This document shows positions 37,582 through 47,260 of a stretch of DNA of 64,000 nt, piece after piece (positions within the stretch are counted from its first letter, which is position 1; the number at the start of each line of letters is the position of its first letter). The notes under the pieces are model-generated. The model was given only the letters and a program-made list of their open reading frames with translations, made no database searches and was not told the origin of the DNA. Both the position numbers and the translations under genes were made by a program. The DNA comes from Neocallimastix lanati (nom. inval.) (Eukaryota; Neocallimastigomycota; Neocallimastigomycetes; Neocallimastigales; Neocallimastigaceae). The stretch lies in assembly GCA_016946835.1 (NCBI GenBank), contig JACVTC010000053.1, forward strand, positions 149,001-213,000, written 5' to 3'.

Positions 37582-39963
37582 CTATACATTAGTTGTATTA
37601 AATTTTATAATATTTTTAAGGTGTACTGGTCGTTCTAAGCATGTATGTGTATTAGGATCCATTAATTGAACTGTATTAAATTTCTTTTTAACTACTTGAT
37701 AAGGTCCAACAAAATAAGGGTCTAATTTATATCTCGAAAATTTTTTTACTTTGACTAACTCGCCAATTTTTATTTCATTTTGTTTCTTTGTTGCATATTT
37801 TTCTGTAGTATTTGGAAATTCATTTTTCATGATAATTTTTCTAGAATTATCTCGGTCTTTAATGTATTCTTCTGTATTTAAATTTATAAAATGGTCCTCT
37901 AAAATTTCTTTCTTAAATTCACTAATTTCTTTGTTATCTTTAGTATTAATTTCATTTTGTTTTTGTTCTATTTCATTTGCACTTTCATTACTACTAGAAT
38001 CTTTATGATTTATAGCATTAACTTGGTAATTATTATTGTTATTATATGTATCTATTTTATTTTCTAATATTTTATTCATATATAATATTATATTATTGAA
38101 AACTTGGTATAATTGATTTTGCAATTGACATAAATCCTGAGTTTTATGTTTTTCATCCATAAAAGCACCTCTTTCATTATATTGTAATATATAAGAATTT
38201 ATATTGTTCAATATATTATTATTATACTCAATGATATTGGATCTTAATTGAATTAATTGATTTAAAAATTTTTTTAATTTATTTTGATTTATTTCTTGTA
38301 TATGTCTATTACAATTTGTATTACTTTTCATATTATTATTATATTCTAATATATTATCAAATGAATTTGTTAATTTATTTCTATATATATTTTGATTATA
38401 ATAAATTTTATTATCTTTGATGTCTCCAGAATTTATTGAATTTATGGAATTTTTCATGATATTAGGATTTTCTATATACCTTGCTTTTTCCCTCAAAATT
38501 TTTAAATTTGAAATAATTTTGAAATTTTCAATTTTATTGTCAAAATTAATTTTTGGAATTTTTGCATTAGAAATTAACTTTTCTGATTTATTAAAATTTT
38601 TACTTTTTATAATGTCCTTCTTTCTTAAGTCCTTATTCTTTCCCTCCTGAGATGCTACTTCCTTTTTCTTAGATATTTCTTTTATACTATTTTCTTCACT
38701 ATTCTTATTAGGTCTAATAAAATTGATACCACACGAATTCATTTCAATAGCTTGGTTCTCAACGATAGGAGCAATGATATCAAAGTTTTCAACTGAAGTA
38801 AAACGACACAACGATCTTAACATCGGATGAATGAAAAGGTAATTATCAGCAATTGATTTAAGTCCTAATAAGAAATCAAAGTAAATATCTTTATGATCAA
38901 TAACACAGAAATCTGCTGGGAAAGTATAATTATTAATTGAAACTTTTAGTCGAACCACAATAGCATTCGCAATAGTACTATCCCCAAGAGCTTCATAAAT
39001 TCTTCCTCTACATATATTAACTTGTTCATAGGTACCAGGTAGACTATTAATATAAGTAGTACTCACTAGATTCAAATTACTTCCAGAATCTATGAGTAAT
39101 CTTCCTTCGGTATCATCTACCGATGCATTTACGATTCCCAAGTCGTCACTATGAAATTTTGTATTTTTGATCATATCCTGATTATTTTCTTCTTCCTTAA
39201 TAATAAAAGATTTCATGGCATCCAAAGAGCTAACAAATTTAATTTTTTCTAATTTTAAATTTTTTGTTAATTCAGACCTTAATTTAGGACATACATCTAA
39301 GATTTGACCAAAAGTAATGTTGCATTTGGTATTGGCTAAATCTTTAATAATTTCATACGGTTCCATATTGGTTAATTTAGCTAGATTTATGTGACGTTCT
39401 GGTTTTGTGTTACCTTCCTGTTCATTAAATTTTAATTTTGTTTCTTCAATGTCCACTTTCTTATTAATTACAGTTCCTTGTAAATTATTAATATTTGAAT
39501 TTTTGAAATTATTTCTATTTTTGTTATTCAACTGGTCTTCACGTAATGATTTGTTAACATAATTATTACTTTCTTTATTAATTTTATTTTTATTTTTAAT
39601 TTCTTCATCTTTGTTTAATTTATTATCATTAATAACATGATTATTATTATTGTTTAAATCTGGAGAAGATTTATTTATTTTAATGCTCTCATTAAAGGTA
39701 ATCGTCTTTAAATTCTTTCTAACTTTAGGTTTTAGTATTTTCCTTTTAGATAAATCAACTTCTTCTTCTACTTCATCTTTTTCTTCTTCATCTTTTTGGA
39801 AAATATCACTTCTATTAGCTGTATTCGCTTTAGCTTTCCTAATTTCCGTTCCAGCATCTAAAGAAAACTCCTTTCTTTTGGCAGCATCAACAAAATATTT
39901 CTTCTTCTCAGGAACGTTATTGGAATTTAAGGGAGAACGTTCACTCCCTCTTAGTAGTTTAAA
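37582..39963 (-). CDS. pol: G1 pol remnant: protease, Lys/Asn-rich spacer and integrase tail only
   Basis: Open in the -1 frame from the heptamer at 39957-39963 to the TAG at 37582-37584, about 790 codons. It contains the aspartic protease motif LLIDSGSNLNLVS and the conserved region to LFIHPM..LCRF. It then jumps straight into a Lys/Asn-rich spacer like that of G2. After KIIM it passes to PNTTEKYAT (a block that in G2 precedes the integrase core) and then to QNEIKIGELVKVKKF, the C-terminal tail with VGPYQVV. RT, RNase H, the integrase zinc finger and the D-D-E core are absent, by three deletions that keep the frame open. The product could mature gag but not copy or integrate. Confidence 0.85.
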   Translation of the reverse strand, partial: FKLLRGSERSPLNSNNVPEKKKYFVDAAKRKEFSLDAGTEIRKAKANTANRSDIFQKDEEEKDEVEEEVDLSKRKILKPKVRKNLKTITFNESIKINKSSPDLNNNNNHVINDNKLNKDEEIKNKNKINKESNNYVNKSLREDQLNNKNRNNFKNSNINNLQGTVINKKVDIEETKLKFNEQEGNTKPERHINLAKLTNMEPYEIIKDLANTKCNITFGQILDVCPKLRSELTKNLKLEKIKFVSSLDAMKSFIIKEEENNQDMIKNTKFHSDDLGIVNASVDDTEGRLLIDSGSNLNLVSTTYINSLPGTYEQVNICRGRIYEALGDSTIANAIVVRLKVSINNYTFPADFCVIDHKDIYFDFLLGLKSIADNYLFIHPMLRSLCRFTSVENFDIIAPIVENQAIEMNSCGINFIRPNKNSEENSIKEISKKKEVASQEGKNKDLRKKDIIKSKNFNKSEKLISNAKIPKINFDNKIENFKIISNLKILREKARYIENPNIMKNSINSINSGDIKDNKIYYNQNIYRNKLTNSFDNILEYNNNMKSNTNCNRHIQEINQNKLKKFLNQLIQLRSNIIEYNNNILNNINSYILQYNERGAFMDEKHKTQDLCQLQNQLYQVFNNIILYMNKILENKIDTYNNNNNYQVNAINHKDSSSNESANEIEQKQNEINTKDNKEISEFKKEILEDHFINLNTEEYIKDRDNSRKIIMKNEFPNTTEKYATKKQNEIKIGELVKVKKFSRYKLDPYFVGPYQVVKKKFNTVQLMDPNTHTCLERPVHLKNIIKFNTTNV

Positions 39964-40817
39964 CGTTCGTTTGAGACATTAGCAGAACCACTTGATTCTT
40001 CATTTAGCATTCTTTGGTATTTCAAATATTCAAAATGATTAAATTTTGGACAATTGTATTTCTTGTGACCTTCTTCGTTACAAAAATAGCACATCTGTAC
40101 TCTATATTTACCTTTATTTCCATCATTATTCAAATTATTATTTTTGAAATTATTATCACGTGATTCGTGAGTGACTGGTTTATTATTAAAAATTTTGTTA
40201 TTATGTGAATTAAATTTTTGGTTGTAAGAAGAATTTTCATTAGAGTTAATAGTTCTTTTTCCACATTCATTTTCAACTTCATTAATTAATTCAGCTGTAG
40301 AAAAAGCTTTTGCTAGACTAATTCTTTTTCCTGCAAGTTTAACACCTTTCCATGCTTCTTTCTTGTTAAAAATTGACTTCAAATAATCAGAAACAGAAAT
40401 GCATCTACGATCATCTTCATCGAGTTTATTATATAATTCCTTATATTCTTTATTAAATTCCTTTATATTTCCTCTGGTAGATATTGCCATATTTTTAAGT
40501 TTATCAATGATGTCTTCTGGATCCATATATAAGTCATGAAATTCTAGAAGAGCATCACGTATTTCTTCTAAAGATGGATAAACAATGTTATTATGCACAT
40601 CTTTAGTTACTAATGCATTAAGACAATGGATACTTTTACCAATCACTTTAAATTTGCAATTATTAAAAATTTCTTTTTCATCAGTAATTTGGTAAAGAGT
40701 GATCCAAGCCTTCATCTGGTTATACCAAGCATCAACATCCTTATTTGAATCTGAAAGGACTTGAATGCATTGGAATTGCATTAGTTTATTTTGATTTTTA
40801 ATTAATTCTTCAGTCAT
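39951..40817 (-). CDS. gag: G1 gag
   Basis: 288 residues from the ATG at 40817 (MTEELIKNQNKLMQ). The upstream in-frame region back to the poly-T has only a TTG. Conserved with G2 gag: the Trp-containing core DVDAWYNQMKAW, SPEDIIDQLK-like MDPEDIIDKLKNM, YKGV-like WKGVKLAGKRISLAKA. CCHC knuckle CYFCNEEGHKKYNC near residues 246-259. Ends RLNY with TAA at 39951-39953. Intact, so gag could still package RNA. Confidence 0.88.
   Translation of the reverse strand: MTEELIKNQNKLMQFQCIQVLSDSNKDVDAWYNQMKAWITLYQITDEKEIFNNCKFKVIGKSIHCLNALVTKDVHNNIVYPSLEEIRDALLEFHDLYMDPEDIIDKLKNMAISTRGNIKEFNKEYKELYNKLDEDDRRCISVSDYLKSIFNKKEAWKGVKLAGKRISLAKAFSTAELINEVENECGKRTINSNENSSYNQKFNSHNNKIFNNKPVTHESRDNNFKNNNLNNDGNKGKYRVQMCYFCNEEGHKKYNCPKFNHFEYLKYQRMLNEESSGSANVSNERLNY
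39957..39963 (-). other. G1 -1 frameshift heptamer TTTAAAC
   Basis: Gag reads CGT TTA AAC TAC TAA; T TTA AAC is a classical -1 slippery site one codon before the stop codon. The pol frame (-1) is open through this point. Confidence 0.75.
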
Positions 40818-40871
40818 ATTTTTAACTTTAATTCTATTTTCTAATTGACTGAAAAATTCTTTAATCGAAAA

Positions 40872-40874
<3 letters not shown>

Positions 40875-40928
<54 letters not shown>
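40875..40928 (-). repeat. Poly(A) tract (sense) in the G1 leader
   Basis: A run of more than 50 T on the plus strand, hence A in the element sense, between the PBS and the gag ATG. G2 has the same at 48106-48164. Confidence 0.9.
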
Positions 40929-40931
<3 letters not shown>

Positions 40932-40994
40932 TTATATTTTATTTTATTTTATATTATTTTAAAAAAAATAATATTAAAATTTAATAAATATATT

Positions 40995-41027
40995 TTTCCT
41001 CCCACAAGAGCCGATATCTCCACCAAA
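40995..41027 (-). other. G1 primer-binding site
   Basis: Directly inside the 5' LTR, minus reading TTTGGTGGAGATATCGGCTC. TGG at the start fits complementarity to a tRNA 3' CCA end (..CCGATATCTCCACCA). The tRNA species is not identified. G2 has nearly the same site. Confidence 0.65.
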
Positions 41028-41579
41028 TGATATACAACTCAAAAGTTCGATGTACTTTTGTTGGGATTTATTTGTTAAATTTATTAATTTATTATTTATT
41101 TATTTATTTAATTTTATATAAAAACTACATATATTTAAAAAAGACTATTTAACAACTTTCTTATTCTTTTAATTACAAACTAACTTAACATAATATAACT
41201 TTTAAACAACAACGACGACTACACGACTAGCCCATCTCTTAATTCAGAGAAATGATTTATTTTTATGTTATTTAGTTATAATTAACTATTTAATTAATTG
41301 TTCTTGTGATTAGAATAAACTATTAATAATTATTATTTAAGGAAATATTTAATAACTATATAAATATAAATATAAAATAATAAGAATATAATTAAAACAT
41401 TGATTTATGCTATAAAATTTATTATTAATTATAAATATAATTAATATATAGAAATCAAGCCATATATTGAAATTGTTGTAAAATCATTAGATTTAAATTT
41501 GATTTATGACATTAATTTATGTTTGAATAATAAAACTAATTTTATATTAATTAAGGTTTGAATATTTCATTTTATATCA
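41028..41579 (-). repeat. G1 5' LTR
   Basis: 552-bp LTR, two or more base differences from 30363-30914. Confidence 0.92.
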
Positions 41580-42074
41580 AATATATTAAAAATAAAATTA
41601 ATAATTATTTTAAAAATCAAAAGAATTTAAATAATAAAATATTAAAACTTAATACAAAATTATTATTATTAAAAATAAATGAATAATTATTTATTGAAAA
41701 CTTATAGATATTGAATTAAAAAAAGAAAATTTACTTATTAATTTGAAAAAACATATTTATTCGTTACATAATCAAACGAACATTTTTAAATAAAAAATTT
41801 AATAATAAAAAAAAAAACGGTATTGTTTGTCGAATGTCAAAATATTAAAAAATAAAAAATTATAATTGGATACACAATAGAATAATAAAATAATTTTTTT
41901 TAAATTTAAAAAATAATTTATATTTACAAAGATTTAATAAATAAAAATATTTGAAATAAGTAAGAATAAGATTTTAAAAGAAAGAAGTTTAAGAAATAAG
42001 AAAATTCTTTTTAATATTTTAAGTTTTAAAATAATTAAAAAAATAAATTAAAATAATTGATTTTATTTAATATT

Positions 42075-42113
<39 letters not shown>

Positions 42114-42127
42114 TTCATTGAATGTTT
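41580..42127 (-). promoter_or_regulatory. Distal upstream flank of gene D, displaced by G1
   Basis: Continues the match to the flank upstream of C (22946-23420), with the AACGGTATTGTTTGTCGAATG block at about 41819. It ends in a poly-A run (about 42082-42110) and the G2 insertion. Confidence 0.6.
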
Positions 42128-42579
42128 TGATATAACTCGATTCTAATTTCCACTTTTTGGGAGAAGCGATTATATTCTTTTTAATATTTATTTTTATTTA
42201 TTTAGTAATAATAATTAGTTAATTAACAACTTAACAATTACATAATATAAAATAATTTACATTTATACTAATTTATAATAAAGTTTTCATATAATAAAAT
42301 ATAAAGTTTAATAAAATATATATACATAATTAAATGTTATAAAATATAATAAATATTAGAAATAAAATAAAAGTTATTTAATATAATAAATTATTAATAA
42401 TACACAATGAATTTCATATTTTTATGTTATCATTAATTTCCTAAATTCTAATGATATTTTCACTAGCCACAATTATAATAATTTACCAATTTACAATTAA
42501 CATAATTTTTAATATATTTATGTGTTTATAATAAATTAATTTTTATATTAATTAAAGTTTTTATTTGTATTCTATATCA
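42128..42579 (-). repeat. G2 3' LTR
   Basis: 452 bp, no difference from 48261-48712 seen on reading. Confidence 0.93.
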
Positions 42580-42601
42580 TTCGTCCCTCCTTTAGATACA
42601 A

Positions 42602-45600
42602 CTATACCATAGTTGTATTAAATTTTATAACATTTTTGAGATGCACTGGACGTTCTAATTTTAATTTCAAATTAGGATCTTCTAAACTAACAGTATTAAA
42701 TTGTTTCCTAATAACTTTATAGGGTCCGACAAAATAAGGTTCCAACTTATGTCTTGTAAAATTTTTGACTTTAACTAGATCTCCAACGTTTATTTCATTT
42801 TGTTTATTAAAACGAGTTTCTTGTTCTTTTCTTTGAGTCCAATATTGATTATTTTTCTTCAAATTTTCACATGCATCTAAGATCCATTTGTGATGGTCGA
42901 TAAATTTTTCAATTAATTGTTCTTCTTTGGATCCTAATACATTTGAAGTTGGTAGCGTGGTAGCAAGTTCAAATGGTTGTAAATCCTTTCGACCATAAAG
43001 CAATTCAAAGCTAGAATACTTCGTTACTGAATTTTTGGCAGTCCTTAAAGCCCAAAGAGCAGAAGGTAAAATTAAGTCCCAATTTTCTTCTTTAGCTCCA
43101 AGAAGTCTTAATAACTTACCAATTTCTCTATTTCTGTTTTCAGTCAGACCATTAGATTCTGGATGATATGTTGTAATAAATCTGATATATACATCATATA
43201 AATCCAAAAATATTTTTGTAAAATCAGCAGAGAATTGAGTACCATTATCCGTAGTTATCACACTTGGAGTACCATGTCTAGCAAAAACTTTGGTTAAGAA
43301 ATATACTACATCTTTTGCAGTTACATTTGCTGTGGGTTCTGCTTCAACCCATTTAGTGAAATAGTCTACAATTACTATAATATACTGATTATTACGTTCA
43401 GTAATTGGCAGAGGACCTATTATATCTAATCCAAGATGCGTAAACGGCGCTTCCACTTGAGTCGCATATTTTTCTGTAGGGTCCGGTGTTTCGTTCTTTT
43501 TCTTTAACTGGCATGTTGTACATAATTTTAGAAATCTTCTTATATCATTCGTCATGCCCTTCCAATAACTTGTCCTCTTCAATCTCTCATATGTTTTCTC
43601 AAATCCTTCATGGCCTATTGAGTGTGCTTTAAGAATTAAATTAAATTTATCTTCTTCTTTTTCTATGATTTTTCTATATTGACCGTTATCAATAATATAT
43701 TTTTCTCCATTTTCTTCAACAATATTTTCCTCTAAAAACTTTTCCATAAATTCAGTTACATTTAATTTGGATTGTTCCTCTTCATTCTCCATATTCACCG
43801 TGGATATTTTATAATTATAATTTCCATTAATTTTCTTTTGTTCTATATTATTAATGTATTCTAATATGTTATTCCTTTGTTGGTAAAGTTTATCTTTATA
43901 ATCCTTTAATTCAGAAGGAGTAACATCATTGTATTTATTTTTATTAAATTCTAATATATAAGATTCTATATTATCCAGTTTATTATTCACATAATCTTGT
44001 ACCATTTGTTTTAACCTATTCAACTGATTTATTTCTTTATTACATTTATTTACATTTATTTCAAATATATGTATTTTATGATTAATACAACTATATATTT
44101 TATCATTATCCTGTAATATATTATTAATTATATTATTTAATTCATTTGGACATATATTAATAGTAGTATTCAGTATATTAACATGGTTGTCTCCAATCGA
44201 AAAATTTTCGAAGTTTCCATTTTTCTTTTTAGGATCCTGAAAATTTTCTATATACCCATAATTTTCCCTCATATTTTTATTTTTTGAAATTTTAGAAATT
44301 TTTGAAATTTTGTCTGAAAAATTTTTATTTTTTTTAATAGAAAAATTTTTTTCTTTGATCGCAATATTTTTATCTTTTCTTGAATCACAGTCCATCTTTT
44401 TAGATTCTTCTAATTCATTGATCTCTTCTATTTTGCTTTTTATATCTATATTATCTTTTAGATTTTGTTCTATATTTTTATTTTTATTTTCTTCCATTTG
44501 TCCTGGTTCGGTATTTATTATTTTATGAGTTGTTTTGTTTATATCCTCATTTAGTCTTTTAATTCTGGATAGAGCATCAGCTAAAGAATTCTTTTTCCCT
44601 GGTTCATATAAAATTTTTATCTTTAACATACTTATTAATATGCACCATCTAATATGACGCAAATTATTGGGTTCTTTGTTTTTAAATAATCCCACCAGTG
44701 GTTTATGATCAGTGTATAATAAAGTTTCATACATGTTTCCAGAAATATAGGGTTTAAATTTTTCAGCACAATAATATACAGCAGTGCCTTCTAGGTCTGT
44801 AGTGCTGTAGTTTCTCTCCGCCTTTGTTAGTGTCCTACTAACATAATGAATAGGATATTCCACTCCGTCATCCTCGTCCTTTTGTAATAGAACACCTCCA
44901 ATTCCTTCAGCGCACGCATCAGTTCGTATTATAAATTGTTTACTGTAGTCCGGGAATCTTAATATCGGAGCGTTGATTAAAGCAGATTTTAAAATATCAA
45001 ACGCTAACTGCTGTTCTTCCCCCCAAAAGAAAGAACAATTTTTTCTTAAAAGAATTGTTAAGGGAGCAGCTAGCTTAGAAAAATTTGGAATAAACTTTCT
45101 ATAATAACCAACAGTACCGAGGAATGAACGAACTTCATTGATATTGCTAGGGCGATTCCAGTTTTTAACAGCCTCAACCTTACTTTCCATTGTAGTTAAA
45201 CCGTCTTTGGTAACCATATGGCCCAAAACTTCTACTTTTTCTTTAAAGAAGTGACATTTACCTATATTAAGTTTAACTTTATGTTTCCTGAAGATACTAA
45301 AAACTTGTTCAAGGTGAGTTAAGTGTTCTTCCTTACTTTTAGAGAATATTAAAATATCATCAAGAAAAACGAATACAGACTTTCCTAATAGTTCTATAAG
45401 AATGGAATTCATTTCTCTTTGAAAAGTCGCTGGGGCTCCGGTGAGACCAAATGGCATGACTTTATATACGAAATTCCCAAATTTTGTAGTGAAACCAGTA
45501 ATATCGATGGAATCCTCGGCCATTAAAATTTGATGATATCCTGAGAATAAATCTAGAGTGGAGAAAATAATTGCACCAGCCAGACTATCGAATATTTCTT

Positions 45601-47260
45601 CTATATTTGGAAGCGAGTATACGTCTGGGACAGTTAAATCGTTAACTTTCCTGTAGTCACTACAAAGTCGCCATTTTCCGTTTTTCTTACGAGCTAGTAC
45701 AATAGGTGAAGACCATGAAGATTTAGCAGGAGCAATTAAACCATTTTCCCAAAGTTTGAGAATTTCTTCTTTAACAATATCTGATTTAAACTTATTTAGT
45801 TTATAAAATTTACTTTTCACAGGTTTAGCTCCCTCCACTAGTTGTATATGATGAGGACCTAAATCTGAAGGTGTCAAATCATCGGATGAAGTAGCAACTA
45901 TATCTATATATGAATTTAATAGATTGACTATATCACTTTTACAATCTTCGTCTAAAGATAAAAGAAATTGTGGTGAATTTATGTATTCTTTAGGACTTAA
46001 AATATCATTTTTCTTTGAAGAATTTGATGTAGGAGTGAATTCATCATTATCACTTAATTCTTCAAGTCTAAAAGTATTTATCAATTTTTCATGTCTTTTA
46101 CATCTAAGAAAACAAATAATTATATCATCATCTTGTTCTTTAATAAGAGGCGCAATAGTTACGAAATTAGTTTTATCTAGGAATCGACAAAGAGTAGCAC
46201 ATAAGGGGTGGATAAATAAAGAATTTGAAAATATAGTTTTCAGACCAATTAACAAATCAAAGTACATAATATCATGTTCTACCACACGAAAATTAGCGGT
46301 AAGAGAAAAATTATTAATATGTAAAGTTAAACGAACAACTATTGTATCTGCCACAGTATTATCTCCTAAGGCTTCATAAATACGTCCACGACAGTAACCC
46401 ACTTGTTCGTATTGACCTGGAAGACTATTTAAATAAGAGGTAGATACTAGATTTAAATTACTACCAGAATCAATAAGAAGTCTACCTGAAGTATTATCAA
46501 CCTTGCAACTGACTAGTCCAATATCCTCATCTTTAATAATTCCATCCTTATTAGGTGTTTTATTGGCCTCCTCCGAAAAATCTATGGAACTCACTAACTT
46601 AACTTTATCTGCTCGAAGGCTTTTGGTTAGGTCACTACGTGCTTTAGGAACCAAATCTAAAAGTTGTCCCATATTAATGTTACATTTGGTATTCGCAATG
46701 TCCTCAATTAAGTTATATGGTTTAATATTTAATTTTTGAACCATATTAATATGTTTTTCCACTCTAGTATTACCATGGGGAACATCAACAAACGTTACCT
46801 TTTTGCTTTGTGTAACCTTCTTTATATTTGTATTTAAATTTGAATCAGAAATCTTTTGATGGTCACCTGACATTTCATTTGATATAATTTCGGAGTTAGA
46901 ATTTATTTTGTTTATTTCCATAATATTATCATTATTATTTTTAGCATTTGAAATGTTTATTGAAGGCGCGTTTTTATTATTATTATTTATAAACACTGAA
47001 TTTTTATAGACACTATCGGAACTTTTAATATAATTTTGATTATTATTTTTATTAATTTCTTTATGGTCTTTTACAGAATTCAAATTATTATTATCTATTT
47101 CCTTTAATAAGTTAGGAGAAGATGGTCTACTATTTAATTTTTTGTTTGAAATTTCTTCTTGATCTTCTAAGGGAAGTCTTTTTCTTTTGGTAGCGTCTAC
47201 AACAAATGTTCGAGCGTTTTGATTAACGAGAGGTCGCGAACTCTCATTTAAAAGTTTAAA
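42602..47260 (-). CDS. pol: G2 pol (protease, RT, RNase H, integrase)
   Basis: Open in the -1 frame from the heptamer at 47254-47260; about 1550 codons to the TAG at 42602. Positions are counted from 47083. Protease LLIDSGSNLNLVS near 205. RT with RKKNGKWRLCSDYRKVND, STLDLFSGYHQI and the catalytic FLDDILIFSK near 570. RNase H with IIRTDACAEGIGGVLLQ and TDHKPL. Then about 280 residues of Lys/Asn/Glu-rich spacer. Integrase zinc finger HSIGHEGF..LCTTCQLKK, core Asp in GLDIIGPLP, Asp in TTDNGTQF and Glu in NGLTENRN, and a C-terminal VGPYKVI motif. All catalytic residues present. The product is cut by its own protease and copies and inserts the element (family knowledge). Confidence 0.93.
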   Translation of the reverse strand, partial: FKLLNESSRPLVNQNARTFVVDATKRKRLPLEDQEEISNKKLNSRPSSPNLLKEIDNNNLNSVKDHKEINKNNNQNYIKSSDSVYKNSVFINNNNKNAPSINISNAKNNNDNIMEINKINSNSEIISNEMSGDHQKISDSNLNTNIKKVTQSKKVTFVDVPHGNTRVEKHINMVQKLNIKPYNLIEDIANTKCNINMGQLLDLVPKARSDLTKSLRADKVKLVSSIDFSEEANKTPNKDGIIKDEDIGLVSCKVDNTSGRLLIDSGSNLNLVSTSYLNSLPGQYEQVGYCRGRIYEALGDNTVADTIVVRLTLHINNFSLTANFRVVEHDIMYFDLLIGLKTIFSNSLFIHPLCATLCRFLDKTNFVTIAPLIKEQDDDIIICFLRCKRHEKLINTFRLEELSDNDEFTPTSNSSKKNDILSPKEYINSPQFLLSLDEDCKSDIVNLLNSYIDIVATSSDDLTPSDLGPHHIQLVEGAKPVKSKFYKLNKFKSDIVKEEILKLWENGLIAPAKSSWSSPIVLARKKNGKWRLCSDYRKVNDLTVPDVYSLPNIEEIFDSLAGAIIFSTLDLFSGYHQILMAEDSIDITGFTTKFGNFVYKVMPFGLTGAPATFQREMNSILIELLGKSVFVFLDDILIFSKSKEEHLTHLEQVFSIFRKHKVKLNIGKCHFFKEKVEVLGHMVTKDGLTTMESKVEAVKNWNRPSNINEVRSFLGTVGYYRKFIPNFSKLAAPLTILLRKNCSFFWGEEQQLAFDILKSALINAPILRFPDYSKQFIIRTDACAEGIGGVLLQKDEDDGVEYPIHYVSRTLTKAERNYSTTDLEGTAVYYCAEKFKPYISGNMYETLLYTDHKPLVGLFKNKEPNNLRHIRWCILISMLKIKILYEPGKKNSLADALSRIKRLNEDINKTTHKIINTEPGQMEENKNKNIEQNLKDNIDIKSKIEEINELEESKKMDCDSRKDKNIAIKEKNFSIKKNKNFSDKISKISKISKNKNMRENYGYIENFQDPKKKNGNFENFSIGDNHVNILNTTINICPNELNNIINNILQDNDKIYSCINHKIHIFEINVNKCNKEINQLNRLKQMVQDYVNNKLDNIESYILEFNKNKYNDVTPSELKDYKDKLYQQRNNILEYINNIEQKKINGNYNYKISTVNMENEEEQSKLNVTEFMEKFLEENIVEENGEKYIIDNGQYRKIIEKEEDKFNLILKAHSIGHEGFEKTYERLKRTSYWKGMTNDIRRFLKLCTTCQLKKKNETPDPTEKYATQVEAPFTHLGLDIIGPLPITERNNQYIIVIVDYFTKWVEAEPTANVTAKDVVYFLTKVFARHGTPSVITTDNGTQFSADFTKIFLDLYDVYIRFITTYHPESNGLTENRNREIGKLLRLLGAKEENWDLILPSALWALRTAKNSVTKYSSFELLYGRKDLQPFELATTLPTSNVLGSKEEQLIEKFIDHHKWILDACENLKKNNQYWTQRKEQETRFNKQNEINVGDLVKVKNFTRHKLEPYFVGPYKVIRKQFNTVSLEDPNLKLKLERPVHLKNVIKFNTTMV

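Larger units (their letters stand above)
30363..41579 (-). mobile_element. G1: Gypsy-type LTR retrotransposon, internally deleted, with nested Copia C1
   Basis: LTRs of 552 bp at 41028-41579 (5') and 30363-30914 (3'), starting TGATAT and ending ATATCA, and flanked by the 4-bp duplication AATA. At least two differences separate the LTRs (G/A near 41069 vs 30404 and A/C near 41255 vs 30590). The paralogous site upstream of C (22940-22957) is unoccupied. Without C1 the element is about 4.6 kb. It codes for gag and a protease-containing pol remnant but no RT, RNase H or integrase core. Confidence 0.92.
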
